From the NCBI GenBank assembly GCA_035487295.1, contig DATHMH010000024.1, positions 143,502 to 207,501 of the forward strand: a stretch of DNA of 64,000 nt, read 5' to 3'. Source of the DNA: QIAW01 sp035487295 (GTDB lineage: Bacteria > Acidobacteriota > Terriglobia > Terriglobales > Acidobacteriaceae). A program made the position numbers and the translations under genes. This document shows, piece after piece, positions 55,537 through 63,587 of this stretch; positions within the stretch are counted from its first letter, which is position 1, and each line of letters opens with the position of its first letter. The notes under the pieces were generated by a model. It searched no databases and was not told the origin of the DNA. It was given only the letters and a program-made list of their open reading frames with translations.

Positions 55537-56931
55537 ATGACAAAGACGATTACAGCAACTCAAAACCTCGAAGCTTACCTGGAAAGCTTTTCTGAATTTC
55601 AGAAGCTTGCCGCCGGCCGCGATATGCCCTGGCTGCGAGAGTTACGCGAAGAGGCTTTCGCCCGATTCTGTGAAGTGGGTTTCCCGACCACGCACGATGA
55701 AGACTGGCGCTTTACCAACGTCTCAGCGATTGCGCGCGCCCGATTCCGGCTTGCAAGCACGTTTACTGGCGAGGCCTCGCACGGCGAACTTGAGGCGCTG
55801 CACGTTCCAGAGATGGGCTGCCAGCTTGTGTTTGTCAATGGACGCTTCAGGCCTGAGTTATCGCTGGTGGGCAAGCTGCCGGTTGGAGTCAGAGTTGGCA
55901 GCCTGGCAGAAGAGATCAGGAGCAATCCGCAGGCGGTTGAATCGCACCTTGGCCGCTATCTTGATATTCGCCGCGACCCCTTCTCTGCCCTGAACACGGC
56001 TTTCGCCGAAGACGGGGCCTTTGTGCACATCCGCAAAGGCGTGGTGGCGGAAGAGCCGATCTATTTTCTGTTTATCTCTACCGGGGGGCAGGAAGCGCTG
56101 ATGAGCCATCCGCGCAACCTGGTGATCGCGGAAGCCGAGAGCGAGGCCATTATCGTCGAAGATTACGTCTCACTCGACGGCAGCATCGCGTTCTGTAACA
56201 CGGCGACAGAGCTGGTTGCGGGCGACAGCGCGGTCGTCTCCCATTACATGATTGAGCGCGAAAACCGGCAATCGTTCAATATTTCAACGTTGCGCATCCA
56301 GCAAGGCAGAAGCGCCAATATCGCATCGCACTCATTGCTGCTCGGCGGAGGCCTGGTGCGCAATAATGTACACCCGGTCCTGGCCGGCGAAGGAAGCGAA
56401 TGCCTGATCAACGGTCTGTTTGTCGGCAACGGCCGCCAGCATCTGGATAATTACATGCTCGTGGAGCATGCCAGCCCTCACTGCGACAGCCGGCAGTTCT
56501 ATAACGGCATTCTCGATGGCAACGCGCATGGCGTTTTCCACGGCCGCATCATCGTGCATAAAGACGCGCAGAAGACCGACGCCAAACAGACTAACCGCAA
56601 TCTGCTGCTCTCTGACGATGCGCAAATCGACACCAAGCCGCAACTGGAGATCTACGCCGACGATGTGAAGTGCACGCACGGCGCTACCATCGGACAAATC
56701 GAAGAGAACGCGCTTTTCTATCTTCGCTCCCGTGGTATTGACGAAACATCGGCGCGCAAGCTTCTGCTTTCCGCCTTTGCCGGCGAATGCCTTGATCGTA
56801 TGAAAGACGGCCCGGTCAAGACCCGGGTGGAAGCCCTGATCAACCGTAACCTGATCGATGTTGCGTACAACCGCGTGACTGCGGGAAGCGATGGCAAAGA
56901 TGGCGGAAGAAATTGGGAGGAGATCGGATGA
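55537..56931 (+). CDS. sufD: Fe-S assembly protein SufD
   Basis: A 464-residue protein of the SufB/SufD fold. N-terminal WLRELREEAFARFCEVGFPTTHDEDWRFTNV is typical of SufD; the beta-helix region has EDYVSLDGSIAFCNTATELVAGDSAVVSHYMIERENRQSFNISTLRIQQGR, GLFVGNGRQHLDNYMLVEHASPHCDSRQFYNGILDGNAHGVFHGRIIVHKDAQKTDAKQTNRNLLLSDDAQIDTKPQLEIYADDVKCTHGATIGQ. The CTHGATIG motif near the end is the SufD signature. It follows sufC by nine bases and its stop overlaps the sufS start. Confidence 0.97.
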   Translation: MTKTITATQNLEAYLESFSEFQKLAAGRDMPWLRELREEAFARFCEVGFPTTHDEDWRFTNVSAIARARFRLASTFTGEASHGELEALHVPEMGCQLVFVNGRFRPELSLVGKLPVGVRVGSLAEEIRSNPQAVESHLGRYLDIRRDPFSALNTAFAEDGAFVHIRKGVVAEEPIYFLFISTGGQEALMSHPRNLVIAEAESEAIIVEDYVSLDGSIAFCNTATELVAGDSAVVSHYMIERENRQSFNISTLRIQQGRSANIASHSLLLGGGLVRNNVHPVLAGEGSECLINGLFVGNGRQHLDNYMLVEHASPHCDSRQFYNGILDGNAHGVFHGRIIVHKDAQKTDAKQTNRNLLLSDDAQIDTKPQLEIYADDVKCTHGATIGQIEENALFYLRSRGIDETSARKLLLSAFAGECLDRMKDGPVKTRVEALINRNLIDVAYNRVTAGSDGKDGGRNWEEIG

Positions 56932-58199
56932 CCACCGTCGCCACAAAACTGCCGGCTACGTTGCAATCAACGCGCGATGACCGGTTCCCCGTCGAGGAAA
57001 TCCGTGGCGATTTCCCAATTCTGCAGCGGATGGTCCACGGCAAGAAGCTGGTTTACCTGGATAACGCCGCAACTTCGCAAAAGCCACGGGCAGTAATTGA
57101 CGCGCTCTCGCGCTATTACGAACAGAGCAATGCCAATATCCACCGCGGCGTGCATTTCCTCTCGGAGCACGCCACGGAAGAGTACGAAGCGGCGCGCAAA
57201 AAAGTGCAGGCTTTCCTGAATGCCCGCGACAGCAGCGAGATCATCTTTGTTCGCGGCGCAACCGAAGGAATTAACCTGGTAGCGCAGACCTTCGGACGCA
57301 CTCAGGCCGGCCAAGGCGACGAGATATTGATTACCGCAATGGAGCACCACTCCAACATCGTGCCCTGGCAGATGCTGTGCGAGCAGAACGGGGCGCGCCT
57401 GCGCGTAGCTCCGATCAACGATCGCGGGGAGCTGTTGCTCGAAGAATTTCAGAAACTGATCAACCCGAAGACAAAGATTGTTGCTGTGTCGCACGTCTCG
57501 AACGCGTTGGGAACAATCAATCCGGTGCGGCAGATCATCGAAATCGCGCACCGCCACAAGGTCCCGGTGCTGGTGGATGGAGCCCAGGCCGTGCCTCATC
57601 TGGCCGTTGATGTACAAGCACTCGATTGCGATTTCTACGTTTTCTCAGGACACAAAACCTACGGGCCGACCGGCATCGGCGTGTTGTATGGCAAAGCCGC
57701 GCTGCTCGACGCCATGCCTCCCTACCAGGGTGGCGGCGACATGATCAGCTCTGTGACGTTCGAGAAAACACTTTATAACAAGCTGCCCTATAAATTTGAG
57801 GCGGGCACGCCGCACGTGGAAGGCGTCATCGGACTGGGCGCAGCCATTGACTATCTCAATGGCCTGGGAATTGACAATGTGGCCGCCCACGAACACGCGC
57901 TGCTCACTTATGCAACGCAAGCGGTTACAGAGATACCGGGTCTTCGCCTGATTGGTACCGCCAAAGAAAAAGCCGGCGTGCTTTCGTTTGTGATGGAAGG
58001 CATTCATCCGCATGACATCGGGACCATTCTGGACCAGCAAGGAATCGCGATTCGCACCGGGCATCATTGCGCTCAACCGATCATGCAGCGTTTTGGAATT
58101 CCGGCAACAGCGCGGGCTTCGTTCGGCCTCTACAACACAAAGGAAGAAGTAGATGCTCTGGTCGAGGGCATCCAGAAAGTGCGGGAGGTGTTCACCTGA
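56928..58199 (+). CDS. sufS: Cysteine desulfurase SufS
   Basis: Start at ATG 56928, after GGAGGAGATCGG and overlapping the sufD stop (ATGA). The 423-residue PLP enzyme has the Schiff-base lysine K243 in SGHKTYGPTG and the catalytic C381 in RTGHHCAQP, of the SufS (group II) type. It removes sulfur from cysteine as a persulfide for transfer to SufU and then SufB. Confidence 0.98.
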   Translation: MTTVATKLPATLQSTRDDRFPVEEIRGDFPILQRMVHGKKLVYLDNAATSQKPRAVIDALSRYYEQSNANIHRGVHFLSEHATEEYEAARKKVQAFLNARDSSEIIFVRGATEGINLVAQTFGRTQAGQGDEILITAMEHHSNIVPWQMLCEQNGARLRVAPINDRGELLLEEFQKLINPKTKIVAVSHVSNALGTINPVRQIIEIAHRHKVPVLVDGAQAVPHLAVDVQALDCDFYVFSGHKTYGPTGIGVLYGKAALLDAMPPYQGGGDMISSVTFEKTLYNKLPYKFEAGTPHVEGVIGLGAAIDYLNGLGIDNVAAHEHALLTYATQAVTEIPGLRLIGTAKEKAGVLSFVMEGIHPHDIGTILDQQGIAIRTGHHCAQPIMQRFGIPATARASFGLYNTKEEVDALVEGIQKVREVFT

Positions 58200-58645
58200 T
58201 GTCTGACCTGCGCGATCTCTATCAGGATGTGATCCTGGAGCATAGCAAGGCACCCCGCAATTATCGCGAGCTGCCGGCGGCAAACCATAAAGCTGAGGGA
58301 TTCAACCCGCTGTGCGGCGATCACTTCACCCTTTACGTAAATATGGAGGGCGACTCTATCGGCGACATCAGCTTTGTAGGCTCAGGATGCGCGATTTCCA
58401 AGGCTTCCGCCTCCATGATGACGCAAAGTCTAAAAGGAAAGACCAAGGAAGAAGCGGAGAAGCTCTTCCAGCAATTCCATAAACTAGTCACGGGAGAGGC
58501 CGACGGGAATCAGGATGATCTGGGCAAGCTGGCAGTTTTTTCCGGCGTCTCTGAATTTCCGGTGCGGGTCAAATGCGCAACCCTGGCATGGCACACCTTG
58601 AAGGCCGCGCTGGAAGGAAAACAGGAGGCTGTTTCCACCGAGTAA
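58199..58645 (+). CDS. sufU: Sulfur-transfer scaffold SufU
   Basis: Start at ATG 58199 (TGATG overlap with the sufS stop); the frame is open further upstream only because it shares codons with sufS. The 148-residue SufU has the zinc/Cys ligands C39 (NPLCGD), D41, C64 (GSGCAIS) and C126 (VKCATLAWHT), as in zinc-dependent SufU that takes persulfide from SufS. It includes the extra 18-21 residue insertion typical of SufU over IscU (about 75-105). Confidence 0.95.
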   Translation: MSDLRDLYQDVILEHSKAPRNYRELPAANHKAEGFNPLCGDHFTLYVNMEGDSIGDISFVGSGCAISKASASMMTQSLKGKTKEEAEKLFQQFHKLVTGEADGNQDDLGKLAVFSGVSEFPVRVKCATLAWHTLKAALEGKQEAVSTE

Positions 58646-58664
58646 TCGATGAGACAGGTTCGAT

Positions 58665-59261
58665 ATGTTGCAGGAGAAAGACAAACTCATCACGCTGAGC
58701 CGTGCGATTGAAGTCGTTGAAATTCCCAGCGGTGCTCCGGGCGCCCTCGCCGAGGGGACCCCGGTAAGAATCATGCAATCGCTTGGCGGCAGCTATACGG
58801 TGACCAGTGAGCGCGGCTATATGTACCGCGTGGACGCGCGCGACGTAGATGCCCTGGGCCTCTCGAGCGAGGCAACCGCGGCGCAAGAATCCGCCGCCTC
58901 GGCGGGAAACTTCAGTGAAGATATGGTCCGGGAGCAGTTGCGGAGCGTTTACGACCCGGAAATTCCGGTCAATATTGTAGATCTCGGTCTTATCTATTCC
59001 TGCGTCATTACTCCTCTACCGGATGGGAAAAAGATCGACGTCAAAATGTCGATGACCGCTCCCGGCTGCGGCATGGGCAACGTGCTCAAGGCCGAGGTGG
59101 AAAGCAAGCTTTCGCGTCTGCCCGAGGTGAAAGAAGTTCAGGTTGAAGTAGTCTTCGATCCACCCTGGCATGCCGGATTGATGTCGGAAGCGGCCAGGCT
59201 ACAGCTTGGCTTCGACCTGGATTCTGGCGGACCACAATCGGGATTGCCCGTGTACCGGTAA
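58665..59261 (+). CDS. sufT: SufT-like Fe-S assembly protein (DUF59)
   Basis: A 198-residue protein. The N-terminal half (LITLSRAIEVVEIPSGAPGALAEGTPVRIMQSLGGSYTVTSERGYMYRVDARDVDALG) is the SufT-specific segment and the C-terminal half is a MIP18/DUF59 domain (VREQLRSVYDPEIPVNIVDLGLIYSCVITPLPDGKKIDVKMSMTAPGCGMGNVLKAEVE) with the conserved Cys in APGCGMG. It takes part in Fe-S cluster maturation, probably in carrier-like delivery. It is 19 bases after sufU and closes the operon. Confidence 0.93.
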   Translation: MLQEKDKLITLSRAIEVVEIPSGAPGALAEGTPVRIMQSLGGSYTVTSERGYMYRVDARDVDALGLSSEATAAQESAASAGNFSEDMVREQLRSVYDPEIPVNIVDLGLIYSCVITPLPDGKKIDVKMSMTAPGCGMGNVLKAEVESKLSRLPEVKEVQVEVVFDPPWHAGLMSEAARLQLGFDLDSGGPQSGLPVYR

Positions 59262-59288
59262 AATAGTTTCCTCTATTGGCAGGATATT

Positions 59289-61202
59289 TTACGAACGGGC
59301 AGTTACGCTTGCCTGCCCTTCCCGTTCATGGCGTAATTGCGCCACCACTAGTCTGATCTCATCAAACGTTATCTCAGGTGGCAAAGCGTCTTTGATCGGC
59401 TTAAGGCGCTCCGTGCCATGCCGGTCGCAGGCTTTCTTAATCTCGATATGCTTCCCCGCATCAACCCAGCTTGACTGAAAGGCCAGCGCTCCGCTTTCAA
59501 CCATAGAAGCAACCAGCTCAACAATGCTGGCGAGCTGGCGTCCGCGTATCTTTGCTATCTCTTCAAGGGTTTTGCCCCGCGCAACCAGCCTGAGGGTTTC
59601 ATCGCGCGCGGGCGCCTTTTTCTCTGTTGTTGTTTTAGGGGCGCGGGCTCCTTGCCTGAAAAGGCTGATCGCAGCCAGAATCTCGCGCCCATAGGACTCG
59701 GTTTTGCGCTCCCCGAAGCCATGGATCTGGCGGATGGCGGCAAGCGATTCGGGCATCACGCGGCACAGCTCTTCGAGCGATGTATCGTGCATCACGACAA
59801 AAGCTGGAATGCCAAGCTTCTTCGCCACGTCGCGCCGCCACATGCGGAGATATTCGCGCAATTCGCTGTTGCCTTCAGGAAGCGAGGTTTGCGGCGGCGA
59901 CGGCGCATGTCGGTGACTGCCGGCGACCGACGACACACTCTTTTGTTCCCTCTGCGGCGGGACCGCGATGCTTGGTGAAAGCCAATCAGGCATGGATGCG
60001 CATACATCGCAGGCTGCGCAGGAATTCCACTTGGGTGTTTCGCCGAAATGCAGACAAATCTGACGATGACGGCAATTCTGCGACTGGGCAAAACGGCAAA
60101 TCTCGTGATAACGCTGCCATGATCGCTCTTTTTCCGCCGGGTCGTTGAGCTTGTCGATGAAGTATGCCAGCAGGCCGACATCGCGTTTCTGCCACAGCAG
60201 GACGCAATCCGAGGGCTGGCCATCGCGCCCGGCGCGGCCTGCCTCCTGGTAGTACTGCTCAATTGATTTCGGCAACGACAGATGAATTACGGCGCGCACT
60301 GAAGCTTTGTTGATTCCCAGCCCAAAGGCGATCGTGCCCACCAGCACCGGCACCTCATCAGACATCCAGCGCTCCTGGTTGCGCTTGCGCACGCCGCTTT
60401 CCATCTGGCCGTGATATGGGATCGCGGGTATTCCCTGATCTTCCAGGAAGTCGACCGTCTGCTCCACCTTATTAATCGTAGGCGCATACACAATCACGTT
60501 GCTGCCCGCGTATTTGTGCAGCGCGCTTACCAGAAGCGCGGATTGCGTTTGCGCATCGCACTCTTTCACTACGTAGCGCAGGTTGGCCCGGTGAAAGCTG
60601 GCGATGTACTTGTGCGGATTGCGCAGGCGGAGCTGGTCAATAATGTCATGCCGCACCCGGCGCGTGGCGCTGGCGGTAAAGGCGGCAATGGGAAGCTCGG
60701 GAAAATGGGCGCGCAATGAGCTGAGCTGGCGGTAGTCGGGCCGGAACTCGTGTCCCCATTCTGAAATGCAATGCGCCTCATCGATGGCAAAGAGCGAAAC
60801 CGGCACGCGCTTGAGCCACGAGATTGTATCGGCCCGCGCCAGCCGCTCGGGTGAAAGATACAGCAGCCGGTAGCTGCCGTCCGCCGCCTGGCGTGCGATT
60901 TTGGATTGCTCGCTGCCCGGCAGAGAGCTGTTCAACATGCCCGCTGCAATTCCCATCTGCCCAAGCTGTGTCACCTGGTCCTGCATCAGCGCGATGAGAG
61001 GCGAAACTACGATGACGGTCTTGTTCGGCAACATGGCGGCCGGCAACTGATAGCAGAGAGACTTTCCGCCGCCGGTGGGCATGACCACGCAGCTATCATG
61101 GCCTCCAAGCAGGCTGGCGACAATTCTTTCCTGCAGAGGACGAAAAGAGTCATAGCCCCAATAGCGGCGCAATGCAGCTAATATTTCGTCGCTCGAAGGC
61201 AT
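59289..61202 (-). CDS. recQ: ATP-dependent DNA helicase RecQ with HRDC and C-terminal helix-turn-helix
   Basis: Start at ATG 61202 (MPSSDEILAALRRYWGYDSF) gives a 637-residue helicase. It has Walker A MPTGGGKSLCYQLPA, DEAH box AIDEAHCISEWGHEFRPDYRQL, motif VI HLSLPKSIEQYYQEAGRAGRDG, and the zinc-binding Cys set (CRFAQSQNCRHRQIC...CAACDVC). An RQC winged helix is not obvious between the zinc and HRDC parts. The HRDC domain (SELREYLRMWRRDVAKKLGIPAFVVMHDTSLEELCRVMPESLAAIRQIHGFGERKTESYGREILAAI) is followed by a C-terminal helix-turn-helix (TLRLVARGKTLEEIAKIRGRQLASIVELVASM). It unwinds DNA 3' to 5' in recombination and repair. Converges with sufT. Confidence 0.95.
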   Translation of the reverse strand: MPSSDEILAALRRYWGYDSFRPLQERIVASLLGGHDSCVVMPTGGGKSLCYQLPAAMLPNKTVIVVSPLIALMQDQVTQLGQMGIAAGMLNSSLPGSEQSKIARQAADGSYRLLYLSPERLARADTISWLKRVPVSLFAIDEAHCISEWGHEFRPDYRQLSSLRAHFPELPIAAFTASATRRVRHDIIDQLRLRNPHKYIASFHRANLRYVVKECDAQTQSALLVSALHKYAGSNVIVYAPTINKVEQTVDFLEDQGIPAIPYHGQMESGVRKRNQERWMSDEVPVLVGTIAFGLGINKASVRAVIHLSLPKSIEQYYQEAGRAGRDGQPSDCVLLWQKRDVGLLAYFIDKLNDPAEKERSWQRYHEICRFAQSQNCRHRQICLHFGETPKWNSCAACDVCASMPDWLSPSIAVPPQREQKSVSSVAGSHRHAPSPPQTSLPEGNSELREYLRMWRRDVAKKLGIPAFVVMHDTSLEELCRVMPESLAAIRQIHGFGERKTESYGREILAAISLFRQGARAPKTTTEKKAPARDETLRLVARGKTLEEIAKIRGRQLASIVELVASMVESGALAFQSSWVDAGKHIEIKKACDRHGTERLKPIKDALPPEITFDEIRLVVAQLRHEREGQASVTARS

Positions 61203-61449
61203 GCAGCGAGTATAACGCGCGGCAATATGGAAATCTCCGCGCAGAGTGCTCACGAAACATTAGACCGTCTGCCCTTCTGAACTGACCCAGAACCTTGACG
61301 AAGGCGGCCACTGCGGGCCACGTTTTTTTGCTCAATAGCAATCAATCCCAAGGATGCCGGCTACCTGGACGCAAATCAGCGCCCCAACAAATTGCATTGA
61401 AATGAAAACCCGGCCAGGCTGATTTCTTATAAAGCCGTCTTGACAATAG

Positions 61450-61461
61450 TCGTTATAACGA
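61450..61461. promoter_or_regulatory. Palindromic operator TCGTTATAACGA before the MarR gene
   Basis: A perfect 12-bp palindrome, 16 bases before the MarR start codon. Two relatives precede yceI (61961-61972 and 61976-61987). Confidence 0.65.
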
Positions 61462-61477
61462 GTATTATCCATGTTGC

Positions 61478-61942
61478 ATGGAGTCAACGATTCAGGCAAG
61501 GAAGAAGCGACGGCGTGTGGCTTGTCCTGAGGAAGCAACATTCCTGGACCTGTTGCGCACCACAGACATGCTGTCCCGGGGCCTGGTTCGGATTCTCAAG
61601 CCCGAAGATCTTTCGTCCACGCAGTACAACGTGCTTCGAATCCTGCGCGGCGCGCCTGAAGGTCTGCCCTGCGGCGAAGTCGCCAGCCGCATGATTACGC
61701 GCGACCCGGATGTCACCCGCCTGCTTGATCGGCTGGAAAAGCGCGGCCTGATCTCGCGCCATCGCGAAACCCGGGACCGGCGGACGGTGATGGCCGGCAT
61801 CACGCCCGATGGCTTAAAACTGCTTGCCCGGCTCGACGAACCGGTGCTGGCCGCCCATCGCAGGCAATTGGGCCACTTGGGCCCCAGGCGCCTGCGTGAG
61901 CTGGCGGAACTGCTGAGCGCCGCGCGCAGCCGGGTGGCTTGA
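61478..61942 (+). CDS. MarR family transcriptional regulator
   Basis: A 154-residue MarR protein: helices and winged helix in LRTTDMLSRGLVRILKPEDLSSTQYNVLRILRGAPEGLPCGEVASRMITRDPDVTRLLDRLEKRGLISRHRETRDRRTVMAGITPDGLKLL. Two Cys (CPEE, PCGE) could sense redox or electrophiles. The gene is divergent from recQ, and a perfect 12-bp palindrome at 61450-61461 sits just upstream, so it likely represses itself and the neighbouring yceI. Confidence 0.93.
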   Translation: MESTIQARKKRRRVACPEEATFLDLLRTTDMLSRGLVRILKPEDLSSTQYNVLRILRGAPEGLPCGEVASRMITRDPDVTRLLDRLEKRGLISRHRETRDRRTVMAGITPDGLKLLARLDEPVLAAHRRQLGHLGPRRLRELAELLSAARSRVA

Positions 61943-61960
61943 TTTTTTTGGGTCAAATAT

Positions 61961-61987
61961 TTGTTGCAACGAATATCGTTTTAACGA
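61961..61987. promoter_or_regulatory. Two MarR-type operator sites before yceI
   Basis: TTGTTGCAACGA (61961-61972) and TCGTTTTAACGA (61976-61987). Both fit T(C/T)GTTNNAACGA, the same consensus as the palindrome before the MarR gene. They are 15 bases apart, about 1.4 helical turns, upstream of the yceI start. Confidence 0.6.
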
Positions 61988-62016
61988 ATCAAATACCACT
62001 GAAAAGGAGCTTTACC

Positions 62017-62574
62017 ATGAGCACACTCGCTATTCCGCAAACCGCAACCACCACCTGGAACATCGACCCGGTCCACTCCGTTGCCGAGTTCAAGGTCAAA
62101 CACATGATGATTTCCAACGTGAAAGGCCAATTCACCGGCGTCAAGGGCGTACTGGCCCTGGACGAAGCCGATTTAGCCAACTCCTATGTAGAGACCACGA
62201 TTGACGCCGCCTCCATCAACACGCGCGAGGCCCAGCGTGACGCTCACCTTAAGAGCGCCGACTTTTTCGATGTGGAGAAGTTCCCTACCCTCTCCTTCCA
62301 ATCCACGCGCGTAAGCCGTGTTAAGAACGGAGAGCTGGCGGTGGCCGGCGACCTGACCATTCACGGCATCACCCGCCATGTGGTGTTCAATGTTGAAGGG
62401 CCAACCGCGCCGGGCAAAGATCCCTGGGGAAATGTCCGCGTGGGGCTGTCAGCCACCACCAGGATCAACCGTAAAGACTTCGGCCTGACATGGAACGCTG
62501 CGCTCGAAACTGGCGGCATTCTTGTCGGAGACGACGTAACCATCACGCTCGACGTCCAGTTCGTGAAGGCCTGA
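62017..62574 (+). CDS. YceI family protein
   Basis: Start at ATG 62017 (AAGGAG nine bases upstream; frame open further up but not coding). The 185-residue protein has the YceI lipocalin-like pattern: TTWNIDPVHSVAEFKVKHMMISNVKGQFTGVKGVL, TTIDAASINTREAQRDAHLKSADFFDVEKFPTLSFQST, VAGDLTIHGITRHVVFNVE and GLSATTRINRKDFGLTWNAALETGGILVGDDVTITLDVQFVK. Members bind isoprenoid-type lipids such as polyprenyl quinones; role not settled. No signal peptide, so cytoplasmic. It probably belongs to the MarR regulon given the shared operator motif. Confidence 0.95.
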   Translation: MSTLAIPQTATTTWNIDPVHSVAEFKVKHMMISNVKGQFTGVKGVLALDEADLANSYVETTIDAASINTREAQRDAHLKSADFFDVEKFPTLSFQSTRVSRVKNGELAVAGDLTIHGITRHVVFNVEGPTAPGKDPWGNVRVGLSATTRINRKDFGLTWNAALETGGILVGDDVTITLDVQFVKA

Positions 62575-62633
62575 ATCAATTGCCGCCAGGGCACATCTAA
62601 TCAATGTGCTGCCTGGCATAGAAAGGGGAGCTT

Positions 62634-63536
62634 ATGTCACTCCGCCCAATTCAACAGATCATTCAAACCAAGCCCACAACCGAGGGTGCCGGCGTAAAGC
62701 TGCAGCGCGCCTTCGGTTTTGGCAAGACGAAGGAGTTCGATCCCTTTTTGCTGCTCGATGATTTTCGTAACGACAACCCGGAAGATTATCTGGCAGGATT
62801 TCCCTGGCATCCGCACCGCGGGATCGAAACGATCACCTATGTGCTCGCCGGTTCGGTCGAGCACGGCGACAGCCTGGGCAATCGAGGCAAGATGACGGCC
62901 GGCGACGTGCAATGGATGACCGCGGGCAGCGGCATCCTGCATCAGGAAATGCCGCAGGGCGACGCCAAGGGCCGCATGCACGGCTTTCAGCTCTGGGCCA
63001 ATCTGCCGTCGTCCTTGAAGATGACCGCGCCGCGCTATCAGGATATCACGGGCGCTGAGATCCCTGAGATCATCGACGACGATGGCACGCGAGTGCGCGT
63101 GGTCTGCGGCGACTTCTGGGGCAAGCGCGGCCCGGTCGAAGGCGTCGCCGCCGATCCGCGTTATCTCGACGTCTGGGTGCCGCCGGGCAAACGCAAGGCG
63201 CTCGCGGTCGAGCTCGAACGCCACGCCTTCGCCTACGTGTTCGAGGGTTTTGGAAATTTCCGCGCCGCCTCGCAGCCGTTCGGCGTGCTGACCGAGAAGA
63301 CCGACGGCGTCGGCGAGACCCTGGTCCGCGAGCAAACCGGCAACCGCTCGCTGGTGCTGTTCGACAGCGGCGACGAAGTCACCGTGCAAGCAGGCGATGA
63401 GGGCATCCGCTTCCTCCTGGTCTCCGGCAAGCCGATCGAGGAGCCGGTCGCCTGGTACGGCCCGATCGTGATGAACACCGAAGCCGAGCTGCAGCAAGCC
63501 TTTACCGAGCTGCGCAACGGCACCTTCATCAGCTAG
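62634..63536 (+). CDS. Pirin family protein
   Basis: A 300-residue bicupin of the pirin/YhhW family. The iron-binding cupin is shown by FPWHPHRGIETITYVLAGSVEHGDSLGN (HxH) and GSGILHQEMPQ (His and Glu), and the pirin-type GRMHGFQLWANLP. The C-terminal cupin is degenerate and ends with YGPIVMNTEAELQQAFTELRNGTF. Pirins bind iron and may act as quercetinase-like enzymes or transcription cofactors. Composition becomes more GC-rich from about 62.9 kb, and codon use is unlike the preceding genes. Confidence 0.93.
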   Translation: MSLRPIQQIIQTKPTTEGAGVKLQRAFGFGKTKEFDPFLLLDDFRNDNPEDYLAGFPWHPHRGIETITYVLAGSVEHGDSLGNRGKMTAGDVQWMTAGSGILHQEMPQGDAKGRMHGFQLWANLPSSLKMTAPRYQDITGAEIPEIIDDDGTRVRVVCGDFWGKRGPVEGVAADPRYLDVWVPPGKRKALAVELERHAFAYVFEGFGNFRAASQPFGVLTEKTDGVGETLVREQTGNRSLVLFDSGDEVTVQAGDEGIRFLLVSGKPIEEPVAWYGPIVMNTEAELQQAFTELRNGTFIS

Positions 63537-63587
63537 TATAGGAGGTCGGAACCTTACCGCACTCGCCTGGGTGCGATCGGAGGAAGC

